Shown one piece after another: positions 36,081-44,638 of a stretch of DNA of 56,504 nucleotides (positions are counted from its first letter, which is position 1; the number at the start of each line of letters is the position of its first letter). The notes under the pieces were generated by a model, which saw only the letters and a program-made list of their open reading frames with translations, was not told the origin of the DNA and searched no databases. The stretch comes from Novacetimonas cocois. GTDB taxonomy: Bacteria > Pseudomonadota > Alphaproteobacteria > Acetobacterales > Acetobacteraceae. Location of the stretch: assembly GCF_003311635.1 (NCBI RefSeq), contig NZ_QEXL01000007.1, forward strand, positions 85,124 through 141,627, in the 5' to 3' direction. A program made the position numbers and the translations under genes.

Positions 36081-39000
36081 TCAACTTTTTCGCGGGAAGG
36101 GCATCAGGACGCCGCTGAACATCGCAATATCTTTCTTTGTGTCCAACGTGTCAGGCTGGAACGGCACGAAAAAGAACGGCAGCGTGCCACCATGGAAATA
36201 CTGCTGGACATGGGGAAAGAAGATGCCGGTGGGATCGGCGCCATACAGCCGGTATGCTTCGTGAGGGAGCCAGTAATCCGGAGCCTGCTTGTACTGCTGG
36301 TACATGGTTACGGCGTCGCGGGCATCGAGGTCGCCAAAAGTGGTGTTATCGCCCCACGTGTTGTTGGCCGCCTCGCGCATGAGTTCATCGGCCTTCCTGG
36401 TGTTGCTGAACAGCGGGCCCAGAAGGCCCTTTTTCTGGCCGCCCAGGTACATCGCCTCCCCGAAATATCCCCAGTGCCCGGTCACTTTCTGCAGTTTCTG
36501 GAACAGGCCTAGCGCGTTGCGGTAATTGCGGGGCGCGCCGATCCCAAGGCAGTGGCAGTACGCCAGCCGCAATATGCCCCACGCATCGCCGCGACTGGCG
36601 GCCTGTTCGGCCCAGAAAAACGCTTTCCCCGCATTCGACAGCGGGTTCTCGCCATAGACATTATGGGCAAAGGACAGGAACTGCATCGCGCGTACATTCC
36701 CGTCACGCGCGAGCTTTTCCAGCCATTCCATGGCGCTGTCGCGCAATTTCCCGTCCATGTAATTTCCACAGGCATACCGCAGGAACATCAACGTATCGGT
36801 GCGGACGCCGCCGCCCGCCGCGACCGACTTCTCGGCATAGGTCGTGGCCAGCTGCGTCAGGATGGGACGCGCATGCAGCGGAAACCAGATGATATTATTT
36901 TGGGGAGTATCGTGCTTGATGCCCGCATAAAGATCCAGAATGCCGCCACGGCAGCTGATGCGGGAAAGGGCCGACAGGCAGACACTGACGATTTTTTCAG
37001 GCGTGAGGACGCCTGCATCCACCAGACGGGGCAGGCATTCGATGGCCTCGCGCATGTACTGATCGGCTGCCTTGTCCTTTTCCCCCGGCCAGACATTCTC
37101 GAACATCCATGCCTGCGCCTTCAGGCTTCCCGCGCGGGAGGCCGCCCCGTAGCGGGCGACGGTGGTGGCGTCGCGGGCATCGCCGCCTGCCAGCGCGATG
37201 GCCTCAAGTCCCGCGACATCATTGGCATCCGGCGTCCCGATCAGTTCCATGCCACGTTTTATGTCACGCGGCATCATTTCCCCACGCAGGAGCAGCTCGC
37301 CCAGAAGCTGGCGTGCGACCGGAGATCCCTCCTCGCACCGTGATCCCTTTGCAGCCCATAGTTCCAGTGTATAGCGCGCCGCGTTATGCACGACGGTGAC
37401 CACCTGCGGGTCCAGCTTCGCGCGCCGCGCCCATTTCACGAAACGCAGGCTGAAATCGAGGTCCCTCTTATAATCCCCCGCCCACCGGCAATAGATCTCC
37501 ACCTGCGTGCGCAGGCTGTCCTTGCGCTTCGCGTCGGTCGCCTGGAGGTAGAGCTGCCATGTCAGGGCGAACGCCTCTTCCTGCGCCGCGACGACGCGCG
37601 GAAGGTCGAAGTAAAAGTAATCGTGCCGGCGCATCGTCGCTTCCGGCAGGTACAGGCTCTGGCGCAGCGCCTCGGCCCGGGCGGGATCCGTCGCCCCCGA
37701 GCGCGGATCGAAAAGGATTTTGATCAGTTCCACGCGGGCGGGGATGTTGCCCTGTTCCGTGGCCTTTTCATACCATTCGGTGGCGGCGGGCAGGTTACGC
37801 TGCACGCCCGTCCCGTCACGCAGGCAGTCGGCATAGCGCAACATCGCGGAGGCACGTCCCAGCAGGGCGGCCTTCTCGTACATCTGCGCGGCCCCTGGCA
37901 GGTCGACCTCGTACGGGGTGATCCCCGACAGGCTCCCCCACCGTGGCCGGGGGGCGGAGGCCAGCACGCCACGCATTTCCAGCACATAGGCGTAATTGCG
38001 CCTGAAATCCTCCGCCGTCGTCCGGGCGACATTGCGAATCAGGTCGTCCCCGCCCCTGTCTATCTGGTCGTATATGGACAGCAGGCCTTCAAAAAACTCC
38101 TTATACTTCGACCTGCTTTCCGGGTTGTCCGTCCGCAGCATAGAGTCGACGCAGTAATCAGCCCTGCCCGTGGTGATGACCTTTGTCCGGCTTGCCTTTT
38201 CCAGCCATTCGCGCAGGTATTTGTACTCAGACTGCGCCCGTGGGCCGGGGTAACGCAGCACGTAATTGCCTACGGCGGCCATGGCGGCCGCATTCCCCTG
38301 CTCCGCCGCCGCTTTGTAACAGGACGCCGGGGCTTTGTTCTGTTCCGTCGGGAAGATCATCGCAATGTCGCCGAGCAGCTTGATCGCCGCACTCTGCAGG
38401 GCCAGGGGTGCATGAACCTCGTCGCGCGTGACCCCTTTTCCCTCCTTGATAAGGCTGTTTACGATCCTCTCGCTCTCGTTTTTGCGGGCCTCGTGCTCGG
38501 CGGCGCTCAGCAGGGGGCCGCGCGGCATCTGCGCCAGGTCCAGCCGCGCAAGGGCGTATTCGCACCACAGGTCGCCGCATGCCACACCTATGTCCAGCCA
38601 CTTGCGGGTTGCGGCCAGGTCATTCACGAACTGCGCCACCATCGCGGCGATCTGCGCCAGGCGCCCCCGCAGGAAAGGCGGCGCGGCGGTCATCCGGGCG
38701 CCCGTGGCGTCCAGAACCTCGGGCATCGTCGTGGGCCATACGTTAGCGTTGAACCTGCGGGCTATCATGGCGGTCATGGCATAGGGATCGCGCTTGACGA
38801 CCGCCGCCAGCAGCCAGTCCATCAGGTCCGGCTGCTCGTAATCGCCAAGCCTGGGCGTGGCATAGGCGCCATATTCGACCCTGAACAGCTCGGGATAGCC
38901 CATGAGGTCCGAAAGCAGGGCCGCAGCGCCGGGCACGCCCTTTCGCGCGCAGTTTTCGAGCCACGCGACGTCGGGGATGGTGGAACTGTCCGCGCGCGCC

Positions 39001-39419
39001 GCCGCGATGACGGCGGCGGTGGCGTCGTCATCATCGCAATTGACCATGTCGAAATACGACGACAGCAGCCCGTCGGTGGTCGCGGGCCGCCACAGGCGTT
39101 CGGGATCGAAGGGCAGTTCGTCCAGCCCGATTCCTTCCGCCTCGGCCGCCTTGGTGTAACAGATGACCGCCCGTTCATAGAACTGCGCCGTGGCGGGCCG
39201 CGCCTCCCCGCCCAGGGCGCACCAGTCGCCCAGCGCGACCAGCCCCTCGGCCGATCCCTGCTTGGCCGCGGCGGCGCACCACCTGTAAATCGCCCGGCGA
39301 TAGGCGACGGGATCTGCGGGATCGACGCCCTGCGTGCGCGCCGAATGGATACGGGCCATCACCATGATGGAGGACAGGTCGCCCTCTTCCGCCTGCCTGC
39401 GCAGCTGTGTGGTATCCAC
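36081..39419 (-). CDS. Giant Sel1-repeat (TPR-like) protein, first gene of the WXG100/FtsK operon
   Basis: 1112 residues made largely of Sel1-like helical repeats, for example YRWCAAAAKQGSAEGLVALG, YEKAALLGRASAMLRYADCL, YEKATEQGNIPARVELI and FWAEQAASRGDAWGILRLAY. Such arrays are scaffolds for protein-protein contacts and are frequent in secretion and signalling systems. No signal peptide or membrane segment is visible, so it is probably cytoplasmic. The start is GTG at 39419 with AGGG just upstream. It lies 72 bases before the FtsK/SpoIIIE gene on the same strand, and no promoter-like gap separates them, so an operon is likely. Confidence 0.85.
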   Translation of the reverse strand: MDTTQLRRQAEEGDLSSIMVMARIHSARTQGVDPADPVAYRRAIYRWCAAAAKQGSAEGLVALGDWCALGGEARPATAQFYERAVICYTKAAEAEGIGLDELPFDPERLWRPATTDGLLSSYFDMVNCDDDDATAAVIAAARADSSTIPDVAWLENCARKGVPGAAALLSDLMGYPELFRVEYGAYATPRLGDYEQPDLMDWLLAAVVKRDPYAMTAMIARRFNANVWPTTMPEVLDATGARMTAAPPFLRGRLAQIAAMVAQFVNDLAATRKWLDIGVACGDLWCEYALARLDLAQMPRGPLLSAAEHEARKNESERIVNSLIKEGKGVTRDEVHAPLALQSAAIKLLGDIAMIFPTEQNKAPASCYKAAAEQGNAAAMAAVGNYVLRYPGPRAQSEYKYLREWLEKASRTKVITTGRADYCVDSMLRTDNPESRSKYKEFFEGLLSIYDQIDRGGDDLIRNVARTTAEDFRRNYAYVLEMRGVLASAPRPRWGSLSGITPYEVDLPGAAQMYEKAALLGRASAMLRYADCLRDGTGVQRNLPAATEWYEKATEQGNIPARVELIKILFDPRSGATDPARAEALRQSLYLPEATMRRHDYFYFDLPRVVAAQEEAFALTWQLYLQATDAKRKDSLRTQVEIYCRWAGDYKRDLDFSLRFVKWARRAKLDPQVVTVVHNAARYTLELWAAKGSRCEEGSPVARQLLGELLLRGEMMPRDIKRGMELIGTPDANDVAGLEAIALAGGDARDATTVARYGAASRAGSLKAQAWMFENVWPGEKDKAADQYMREAIECLPRLVDAGVLTPEKIVSVCLSALSRISCRGGILDLYAGIKHDTPQNNIIWFPLHARPILTQLATTYAEKSVAAGGGVRTDTLMFLRYACGNYMDGKLRDSAMEWLEKLARDGNVRAMQFLSFAHNVYGENPLSNAGKAFFWAEQAASRGDAWGILRLAYCHCLGIGAPRNYRNALGLFQKLQKVTGHWGYFGEAMYLGGQKKGLLGPLFSNTRKADELMREAANNTWGDNTTFGDLDARDAVTMYQQYKQAPDYWLPHEAYRLYGADPTGIFFPHVQQYFHGGTLPFFFVPFQPDTLDTKKDIAMFSGVLMPFPRKS

Positions 39420-39669
39420 TCGGCCCTATCCCCCGCGTACGATTTAATTTAACCGACCGGTTTATAGCAGGGTGACAAGTTATGCGTCGATACGATATCT
39501 GAAACAAATACAGGGCGGGCGGTTAAGGTCTCATGACAATGTTTCGTGGCGGCAAGAACGCGTCCTGTCGCGACGAAACGGAAACCCTGCGGATGACATT
39601 ACCGACATGACGACTTCGGATTTTTCATTTAATTCATTTTCGACATCTGGTTATTCATTACTTGAGCGT
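39420..39669. promoter_or_regulatory. Divergent promoter region of the WXG100/FtsK locus
   Basis: About 250 bases between the leftward Sel1-FtsK-WXG operon and the rightward exported/membrane pair. A leftward promoter candidate is TCGACG (39484-39489 region) with TATAAA (about 39459-39464), 18 bases apart on the minus strand. The region is more AT-rich than its surroundings. Shared control of both arms is likely but not shown. Confidence 0.4.
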
Positions 39670-40458
39670 ATGTTTTCGACCGCCCGCCGCCCGCTTCTTT
39701 TCGGCGCGGGCGTCATGGCGTGCATCGCGCTGTCATCGCCCACCCGCGCGCAGGTGGTGGCGCCCGACACCCCGCGCGAAAGCCTGATGTACGAAGGCAG
39801 CCAGATCGCGCTGGAAACCGATGCGCAGGGCCATGATTACATGGCGGTCGTGGGCCATGACGCCAGGGCGCCGCTGGACATCCACGATACCTTTGTCCTG
39901 GAGGCCGCACAGCTGCAAAACGAGACCGTCATGATCCTGCGCGGGCGCGACAGCACGTGCGACCGCCGTTACGCGGTCGTCTCGCTGTGGGGTGGCAGGA
40001 ACATGCGCGTCAACATGCTGGACGGTCCGTGCCAGCCGACATTATGGTTCGCTCCGATCTATACGGGGATGGTCATCTTTCATGCCCCCATCGGCAAGAG
40101 CCTGACCTACGTTTACCAGAACAACACGGTACGCTCCTACGTCGTGTCGCCGATGTTCCGGCGGATCAGGGAGCGCCCGACCATCCTGCCCGTCATCCGC
40201 GCGGATCAGTCCGCATCCATGACCCTGGACAACAACGACGCCAGGGCGAAGATAGACCAGAGGGCGCTTGACGACAGGCTGCTGGCCGAGGCCGCGGCGG
40301 CGAGGAAAGCCGCCGCGAGGTCAGCGTCGTCGTCCCCCGCCGCCCCTGTCGCCCCGGCCCGGCCGGCGCCGGTCCACATGAAGAAAATACAGGTCGGCAG
40401 CATGCATGCCGATGAAACCGACACGTCCAAGGACGTCAGCCTGGACCTGACAAAGTGA
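39670..40458 (+). CDS. Secreted protein of unknown function, WXG100/FtsK locus
   Basis: 262 residues from ATG 39670, which opens a typical signal peptide (basic MFSTARRPL, hydrophobic core, cleavage near PTRA-Q). An in-frame ATG at 39607 would add 21 polar residues ahead of it. The mature part looks beta-rich to residue ~180, with two cysteines (STCDRR and DGPCQP) that may form a disulfide, then an Ala-rich basic helix (about 195-230) and a tail ending DVSLDLTK. No family is recognised. Its stop overlaps the start of the next gene (GTGA), so the two are co-translated. Confidence 0.7.
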   Translation: MFSTARRPLLFGAGVMACIALSSPTRAQVVAPDTPRESLMYEGSQIALETDAQGHDYMAVVGHDARAPLDIHDTFVLEAAQLQNETVMILRGRDSTCDRRYAVVSLWGGRNMRVNMLDGPCQPTLWFAPIYTGMVIFHAPIGKSLTYVYQNNTVRSYVVSPMFRRIRERPTILPVIRADQSASMTLDNNDARAKIDQRALDDRLLAEAAAARKAAARSASSSPAAPVAPARPAPVHMKKIQVGSMHADETDTSKDVSLDLTK

Positions 40459-41825
40459 AGATCCCGTTCATCAACTTTTCCAACGCCACCAGCCCGCGTG
40501 CCTATGCCCCGGTCATGCTGGTCCTGACGGCGGGCTACCTCATCTTCGAACTCGGGTTCAATGCCCGGCTGCTCGACATTACGGGCGGCATCGCGACGCG
40601 GCACGACATTACCGCGATCGAACATTATGGCCGCCTGATTTCGGGGGTGGCGCTGACGATCGCGATATGGGGGCCGATCCTGCGCCTGTCCAACGAAACC
40701 TACCAGCGCGGGCGCTGGGTGCTGCTGCTGCTGATCTGCAGCGCCATGGCGCTGATGCCCGCGGCCTATTACGGGGAAAAGGCGCTGGTGGAAAAGATCG
40801 TCGATCATTCCACCGGGGAACAGCGGCGCAACGCGCTTTTGCTGCAGTACGTCAACCGCGACCTCATCAGCGGCCTTATCAAGGCGGAGGCGATCAGGCT
40901 TGACGACCATGCCCGCCATTCCCCGCCGGGCAAGGCGTTCCTGTCGATCCTGCCGCTGATGGGCATGTCGGTACAGCATGTCGACCAGAAGGTGCTCGAC
41001 GACGTGAAGCAGGTGATGGCGCGGTCCGTGCGCCACGATACCGGCGGTTCGGACGGGTATGTCTATAACCACGGCTATGCCACCGTGCAGCAGGAAATAC
41101 AGAAGGAATACAACGTCTATACCGACCTGTCCTATGCCTATGCCCGCAGCAGCCAGACGGGCCTCGCGCGGCTGACTTATGAAAGCGCGCTCATGCGGCT
41201 GACGCACCATCCGGGCCTCATCCCGCCGCAGCTCGACTTCCACACCTTTGCCCGGCAGCCGCCGATCGTCGCACAGCTGCGCGAGGCGCTGCATATCCCC
41301 GACGACATTGCCGTCAATGCCGACATGACGCCCGATGAATACACGACGCGCGTGCGCGACGTCATGGTGGAACGTGAGGTCAACAGGAAGATCCGGGAAC
41401 TGGATTACGCCCCCGACACCTTCCTTGACGGGGCGGCGCATGCCCATATCGGCCGCGAGGCGATGGAGGCGGTGATCGCGCCGGCCCTCGCCCTTGTCTT
41501 TTCCGCCATGGGGGCGCTGGTGCATATGTACAAAAGCATGTTCTACCTGCTTTATACCGCGCGGATGCAGCCAAAGCCGGTCCACATCATCGTGGCGGGC
41601 GTGCTGTTCGTGTGCGTCACGATCATCTGGCTTTCGTCCAATGACGTCACCAGTTCCGCGCTGTTCCAGTATCTGGCCCGGCAGATGCGGGAATCCGGCG
41701 GGATCAGTGGCGGGCTGGCCTGTGGCGCGATCCGGTGGATGATCCAGGCGCAGACCTATTTCTATCCCGTCAGCGAAATGATCCGCAGCACCCTTGGCTT
41801 TACCTACGGCACGACGGACATGTGA
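40455..41825 (+). CDS. Polytopic inner-membrane protein of unknown function, WXG100/FtsK locus
   Basis: 456 residues. Three N-terminal hydrophobic helices (about 18-37, 60-80, 87-105) are followed by a soluble domain of about 230 residues and at least two C-terminal helices (about 345-370 and 376-396). The start is a GTG overlapping the previous stop codon. The layout (membrane helices framing a large loop) would suit a channel or anchoring component. In a type VII-like system the ATPase here has no membrane part, so this protein is a natural candidate for the missing membrane component, by inference only. Confidence 0.75.
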   Translation: MKIPFINFSNATSPRAYAPVMLVLTAGYLIFELGFNARLLDITGGIATRHDITAIEHYGRLISGVALTIAIWGPILRLSNETYQRGRWVLLLLICSAMALMPAAYYGEKALVEKIVDHSTGEQRRNALLLQYVNRDLISGLIKAEAIRLDDHARHSPPGKAFLSILPLMGMSVQHVDQKVLDDVKQVMARSVRHDTGGSDGYVYNHGYATVQQEIQKEYNVYTDLSYAYARSSQTGLARLTYESALMRLTHHPGLIPPQLDFHTFARQPPIVAQLREALHIPDDIAVNADMTPDEYTTRVRDVMVEREVNRKIRELDYAPDTFLDGAAHAHIGREAMEAVIAPALALVFSAMGALVHMYKSMFYLLYTARMQPKPVHIIVAGVLFVCVTIIWLSSNDVTSSALFQYLARQMRESGGISGGLACGAIRWMIQAQTYFYPVSEMIRSTLGFTYGTTDM

Positions 41826-41861
41826 CGCTCATGCGCCTGCGGTCCTGATACCGACACAGGG

Positions 41862-41895
41862 AACGGCATCGCCAGTGACATGGCGGTGCCGTTTT
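41862..41895 (+). terminator. Strong rho-independent terminator
   Basis: ACGGCATCGCCA-GTGACA-TGGCGGTGCCGT makes a 12-bp stem with one G-T pair, followed by TTTTT. It ends the rightward arm of the WXG100/FtsK locus 37 bases after the membrane protein stop. Confidence 0.9.
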
Positions 41896-42095
41896 TCATT
41901 GCGGGCGCCGATCCCTCACAAAGAGTTGGATTCCGGTTCCCCGCGCATGGGCCGAGACTGCATGCCCGTCACAGGACGCATGGCATCATGACGGGCGGGG
42001 CGCAGCCTTCGGACAGGTGGCCGCGCGTCGCGCGCCTGCGCCCTGCCGTTTCGTGCCCACCCGCGACATCGCGCCTCCGTCGAAAGGAAATTCCC

Positions 42096-42647
42096 ATGCC
42101 CACACGACGTCTCCGGCTTTCCGGCCTGTTTTCCCTCGGCCTGCTTTCCCTTGCCTGCGGTTACGCGGCATTCGCCACCCCCGCCCGGGCGGCCGATACG
42201 GCATCGGGCACCCTGATGGGCACGGACGGCACGGCGCGGGGGTCGATCCATGTGACGGCAGCGCCCAAGGGGGTGCTGCTGCGTATCGAGGCCACCGGGC
42301 TGATCCCCGGATGGCATGGCGTGCATTTCCATGAAAAGGGCACCTGCGGCCCGCCGAAATTCACCGACGCGGGCGCGCATGTCCATGCTGCGACGCCGGT
42401 GGTCCACGGCCTGCTGAACGTCAATGCGAACGATGCGGGGGACCTGCCGAACATCTTCGTCGGACAGGACGGCAACGCGACGGTCGAACTGTATTCGACG
42501 CTGGTGACCCTTAACGGCACGGACGGCCATCCGGGGCTGCTCGATTCCGATGGGTCCGCCCTTGTCATCCACGCCAACCCCGACGATTACCGCACGCAGC
42601 CGATTGGCGGGGCGGGCGACCGCGTGGCCTGCGCCGTCATCCATTAG
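42096..42647 (+). CDS. sodC: Periplasmic Cu/Zn superoxide dismutase
   Basis: Dismutates superoxide in the periplasm. The 183-residue precursor has a signal peptide ending near ATPARA, then the copper-ligand motif GVHFHEKG, a metal-loop GAHVHAATPVVHG containing bridging/zinc His residues, the zinc/copper stretch VIHANPDD with its following TQPIGGAGDRVACAVI (active-site Arg and disulfide Cys). A second Cys is in KGTCGPPKF. ATG 42096 is preceded by AAAGGAA; the longer frame reaching back to 41880 is rejected. Free-standing gene with a repeat copy downstream. Confidence 0.93.
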   Translation: MPTRRLRLSGLFSLGLLSLACGYAAFATPARAADTASGTLMGTDGTARGSIHVTAAPKGVLLRIEATGLIPGWHGVHFHEKGTCGPPKFTDAGAHVHAATPVVHGLLNVNANDAGDLPNIFVGQDGNATVELYSTLVTLNGTDGHPGLLDSDGSALVIHANPDDYRTQPIGGAGDRVACAVIH

Positions 42648-42681
42648 GATTGCCCGAAAACAGCCTGCCGACAGAAATGGC

Positions 42682-42756
42682 AAAGATTTCCGGGTGCTGA
42701 CTTTTTAAAAATCGTTGTCCCTTCGAAGCTTTTTGCAAAAATCTTCACCAGGAACC
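42682..42756 (-). repeat. Dispersed palindromic repeat, copy G
   Basis: Diverged copy between sodC and the acetate transporter: arm GATTTCCGGGTG, palindrome GAAGCTTTTTGCAAAAATCTTC, and CACCAGGAA. The second hairpin is lost. Confidence 0.7.
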
Positions 42757-42886
42757 CCTGTCATGATTGCAGGCTGTTTTCCGGGCGGTTTCCGAAACGA
42801 TCCCTAAGCCATATTTTAATATGCCGCGCCCCGCCGTCCGTGACATGTTTTGTCATGATTTATCCGCCATGGAATGGAATCGCGGC

Positions 42887-43477
42887 ATGACCCACAATTC
42901 GGCAAAAGCAGATCCCGCCCCGCTGGGGCTGATGGGGTTTGGCATGACGACCGTCCTGCTCAACCTGCATAACGCGCACCTTGTCCCGATGGGGGGCGCC
43001 ATCCTTGCAATGGGGCTGGTGTTCGGGGGCGCGACGCAGTTTGTCGCCGGGCTGCTTGAATATGCCAACGGCAATACGTTCGGCATGACGGCATTCATGT
43101 CGTATGGCGCGTTCTGGCTGTCGCTTGTCATGCTGCTGTTCCTGCCGCACTGGGGGCTGGCGCCGGCGTCATCGCCCGCCCTGATGGGCAGTTACCTGCT
43201 GATGTGGGGTCTGTTCACCGCCATCATGACGGTCGGTACACTGCGGGCATCGCGTATGCACCAGGTGGTGTTCGCCAGCCTGACGGTGCTGTTTGTCCTG
43301 CTTGGCACTGCCGAGCTTCTTGAACAGCCGGTGCTGACGCTCATCGCGGGGTATGAGGGGATGTTCTGCGGCTTCAGCGCCATCTACCTCGCGGCGGTGG
43401 AACTGCTTGCGGGGCAGGTCGGCCACGCGGTCGCGCCTGTCGACGTGGCCCCCATGCCGATCGAGGTCCCCGCCTGA
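42887..43477 (+). CDS. Acetate/succinate:proton symporter (SatP/Gpr1/FUN34 family)
   Basis: 196-residue inner-membrane transporter with six hydrophobic helices. The family signature is at the first helix (DPAPLGLMGFGMTTVLLNL, corresponding to the NPAPLGL motif) and the AFWLSL and GLFTAIM segments follow. In acetic acid bacteria these carriers import acetate for assimilation or balance its efflux. ATG 42887 fits the family N-terminus; an earlier in-frame ATG at 42845 would add a short non-conserved leader. It is an isolated gene between repeats G and H. Confidence 0.9.
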   Translation: MTHNSAKADPAPLGLMGFGMTTVLLNLHNAHLVPMGGAILAMGLVFGGATQFVAGLLEYANGNTFGMTAFMSYGAFWLSLVMLLFLPHWGLAPASSPALMGSYLLMWGLFTAIMTVGTLRASRMHQVVFASLTVLFVLLGTAELLEQPVLTLIAGYEGMFCGFSAIYLAAVELLAGQVGHAVAPVDVAPMPIEVPA

Positions 43478-44103
43478 AGGCTGTCACCCCTGCCCCCCGA
43501 TACACCGGACAATCGTAATAAAAGTTTTTGGTGAAGCTTTTTGCAAAAAGCTTCGAAAGAACGCCGCCTTTTTAGATGAAAGGCGGCACCCGAAAACTTT
43601 CACGACTTTTCACCGACCATCATGACGCCCCCGGACGGCACCCCACGCCGGGGGCAGCCTGCGTCATCGTCCGGGTCCGTACCGGACGAAGCACGCCCCC
43701 AAACGGGCAAGTGGCCCCCTTTCATGTCGCGGCATGAACGGCGACCCCATTAATCACCATTTAAAATTGTAAAATATGCCTTTTCCTTCCCCCGCCCGGG
43801 ACAGGAGAGGCGCATATGGAAAAATCGCTGCATTCCCGCCACCCACGCAGGATTCGGGGACGGGCATCCTCATGCCTTCCCTCCCCATGACGGGACGGTG
43901 ATCTCCTGCGAATCCGGCCCCCCTGCCGGGAAAACTCCCAAAAACACACGCGGAAACAGATTGATAATCACAATAAACGTTTTTTGTTGTGGTTTTCTTG
44001 ACTGCGCATGATCCGTGTGTTTTTATGCTGGCAGACGGAAGCCCCCCATGACGGGACGGACAGGGCGCCGCGCAATGAAACAGGATTTGCGGGGGAACAG
44101 GCG
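43478..44103. other. Long intergenic region with repeat H and a promoter candidate
   Basis: About 625 bases. It holds repeat H (43520-43601), then GC-rich non-coding sequence, then an AT-rich stretch (43960-44030) with TTGACT at 43998 followed 17 bases later by TTTTAT. Upstream of this is an interrupted inverted repeat CACAA...TTGTG (43969-43992), a possible operator for the operon at 44104. No gene is recognised. Confidence 0.5.
43520..43601 (+). repeat. Dispersed palindromic repeat, copy H (best conserved)
   Basis: Near-consensus copy: outer arms AAAGTTTTTGGTG and CACCCGAAAACTTT pair almost perfectly, enclosing GAAGCTTTTTGCAAAAAGCTTC and GCCGCCTTTTT...AAAGGCGGC. It follows the acetate transporter stop. 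Confidence 0.92.
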
Positions 44104-44619
44104 ATGGCATTATTCGCTGGGCACAGGGCGCCGGATTTCACGGCGCGGACCACCATCGGCCGCATCCGTTTTCACGAATGGCTGGGCCAGTCATGGGGCA
44201 TGCTGGTGACGCACCCCGGCGATTTCCATCCCATGACATTTCCCCATGGCCATCTGGACCGTTCGGTAAAGATCCTTTTCCTGCCCCATCATGCCGGGGC
44301 GGGTGGCGGCGTCTGCGCTGTCCCCGTCCCGCCGCCGGGCGGCGTCGCGGTGTGCGACACGGGCGACGGGGCGGCCATAGCGCGGCTGTATTCGGGGGCG
44401 GAGTTCGAAGACACGCCCGCCCCCGGCATGGTGGCGGAACATGTCGTCTTCCTCATCGCGCCGGACAGGACGATCCGCACCACCGTGTCCCATCCGCCCG
44501 CGCAATCCCGTGCCGGCAGCCGGGATTTCCGCGAGGTGCTGCACCTGCTTGACACGTTGCGGGCCGTGGCCGGGCCGGGGGCGGCGCCGTCCGCCCCGCC
44601 GCGCCGGGCGGCGGCATAG
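44104..44619 (+). CDS. Peroxiredoxin-like protein lacking the peroxidatic cysteine
   Basis: 171 residues. The N-terminal half is plainly 1-Cys peroxiredoxin (GHRAPDFTARTTIGRIRFHEWLGQSWGMLVTHPGDF), but where the enzymes have PVCTTE this protein reads HPMTFPH, with no cysteine, and the sequence that follows is rearranged and shortened. Two cysteines elsewhere (GGGVCAVP, VAVCDTG) do not lie at the catalytic position. It is therefore a degenerate or repurposed peroxiredoxin fold. ATG 44104 has GGGGGA 7 bases upstream. It heads a tight three-gene operon with an RBBP9-type hydrolase and an Rrf2 regulator. Confidence 0.75.
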   Translation: MALFAGHRAPDFTARTTIGRIRFHEWLGQSWGMLVTHPGDFHPMTFPHGHLDRSVKILFLPHHAGAGGGVCAVPVPPPGGVAVCDTGDGAAIARLYSGAEFEDTPAPGMVAEHVVFLIAPDRTIRTTVSHPPAQSRAGSRDFREVLHLLDTLRAVAGPGAAPSAPPRRAAA

Positions 44620-44638
44620 GCAACGGTGGAGGACACCC

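Noticed and set aside
37386-39452. Long plus-strand frame opposite the Sel1-repeat gene
   Set aside because: The minus-strand product has regular Sel1 repeats and ribosome-site support; the plus-strand product is low-complexity and repeat-free.
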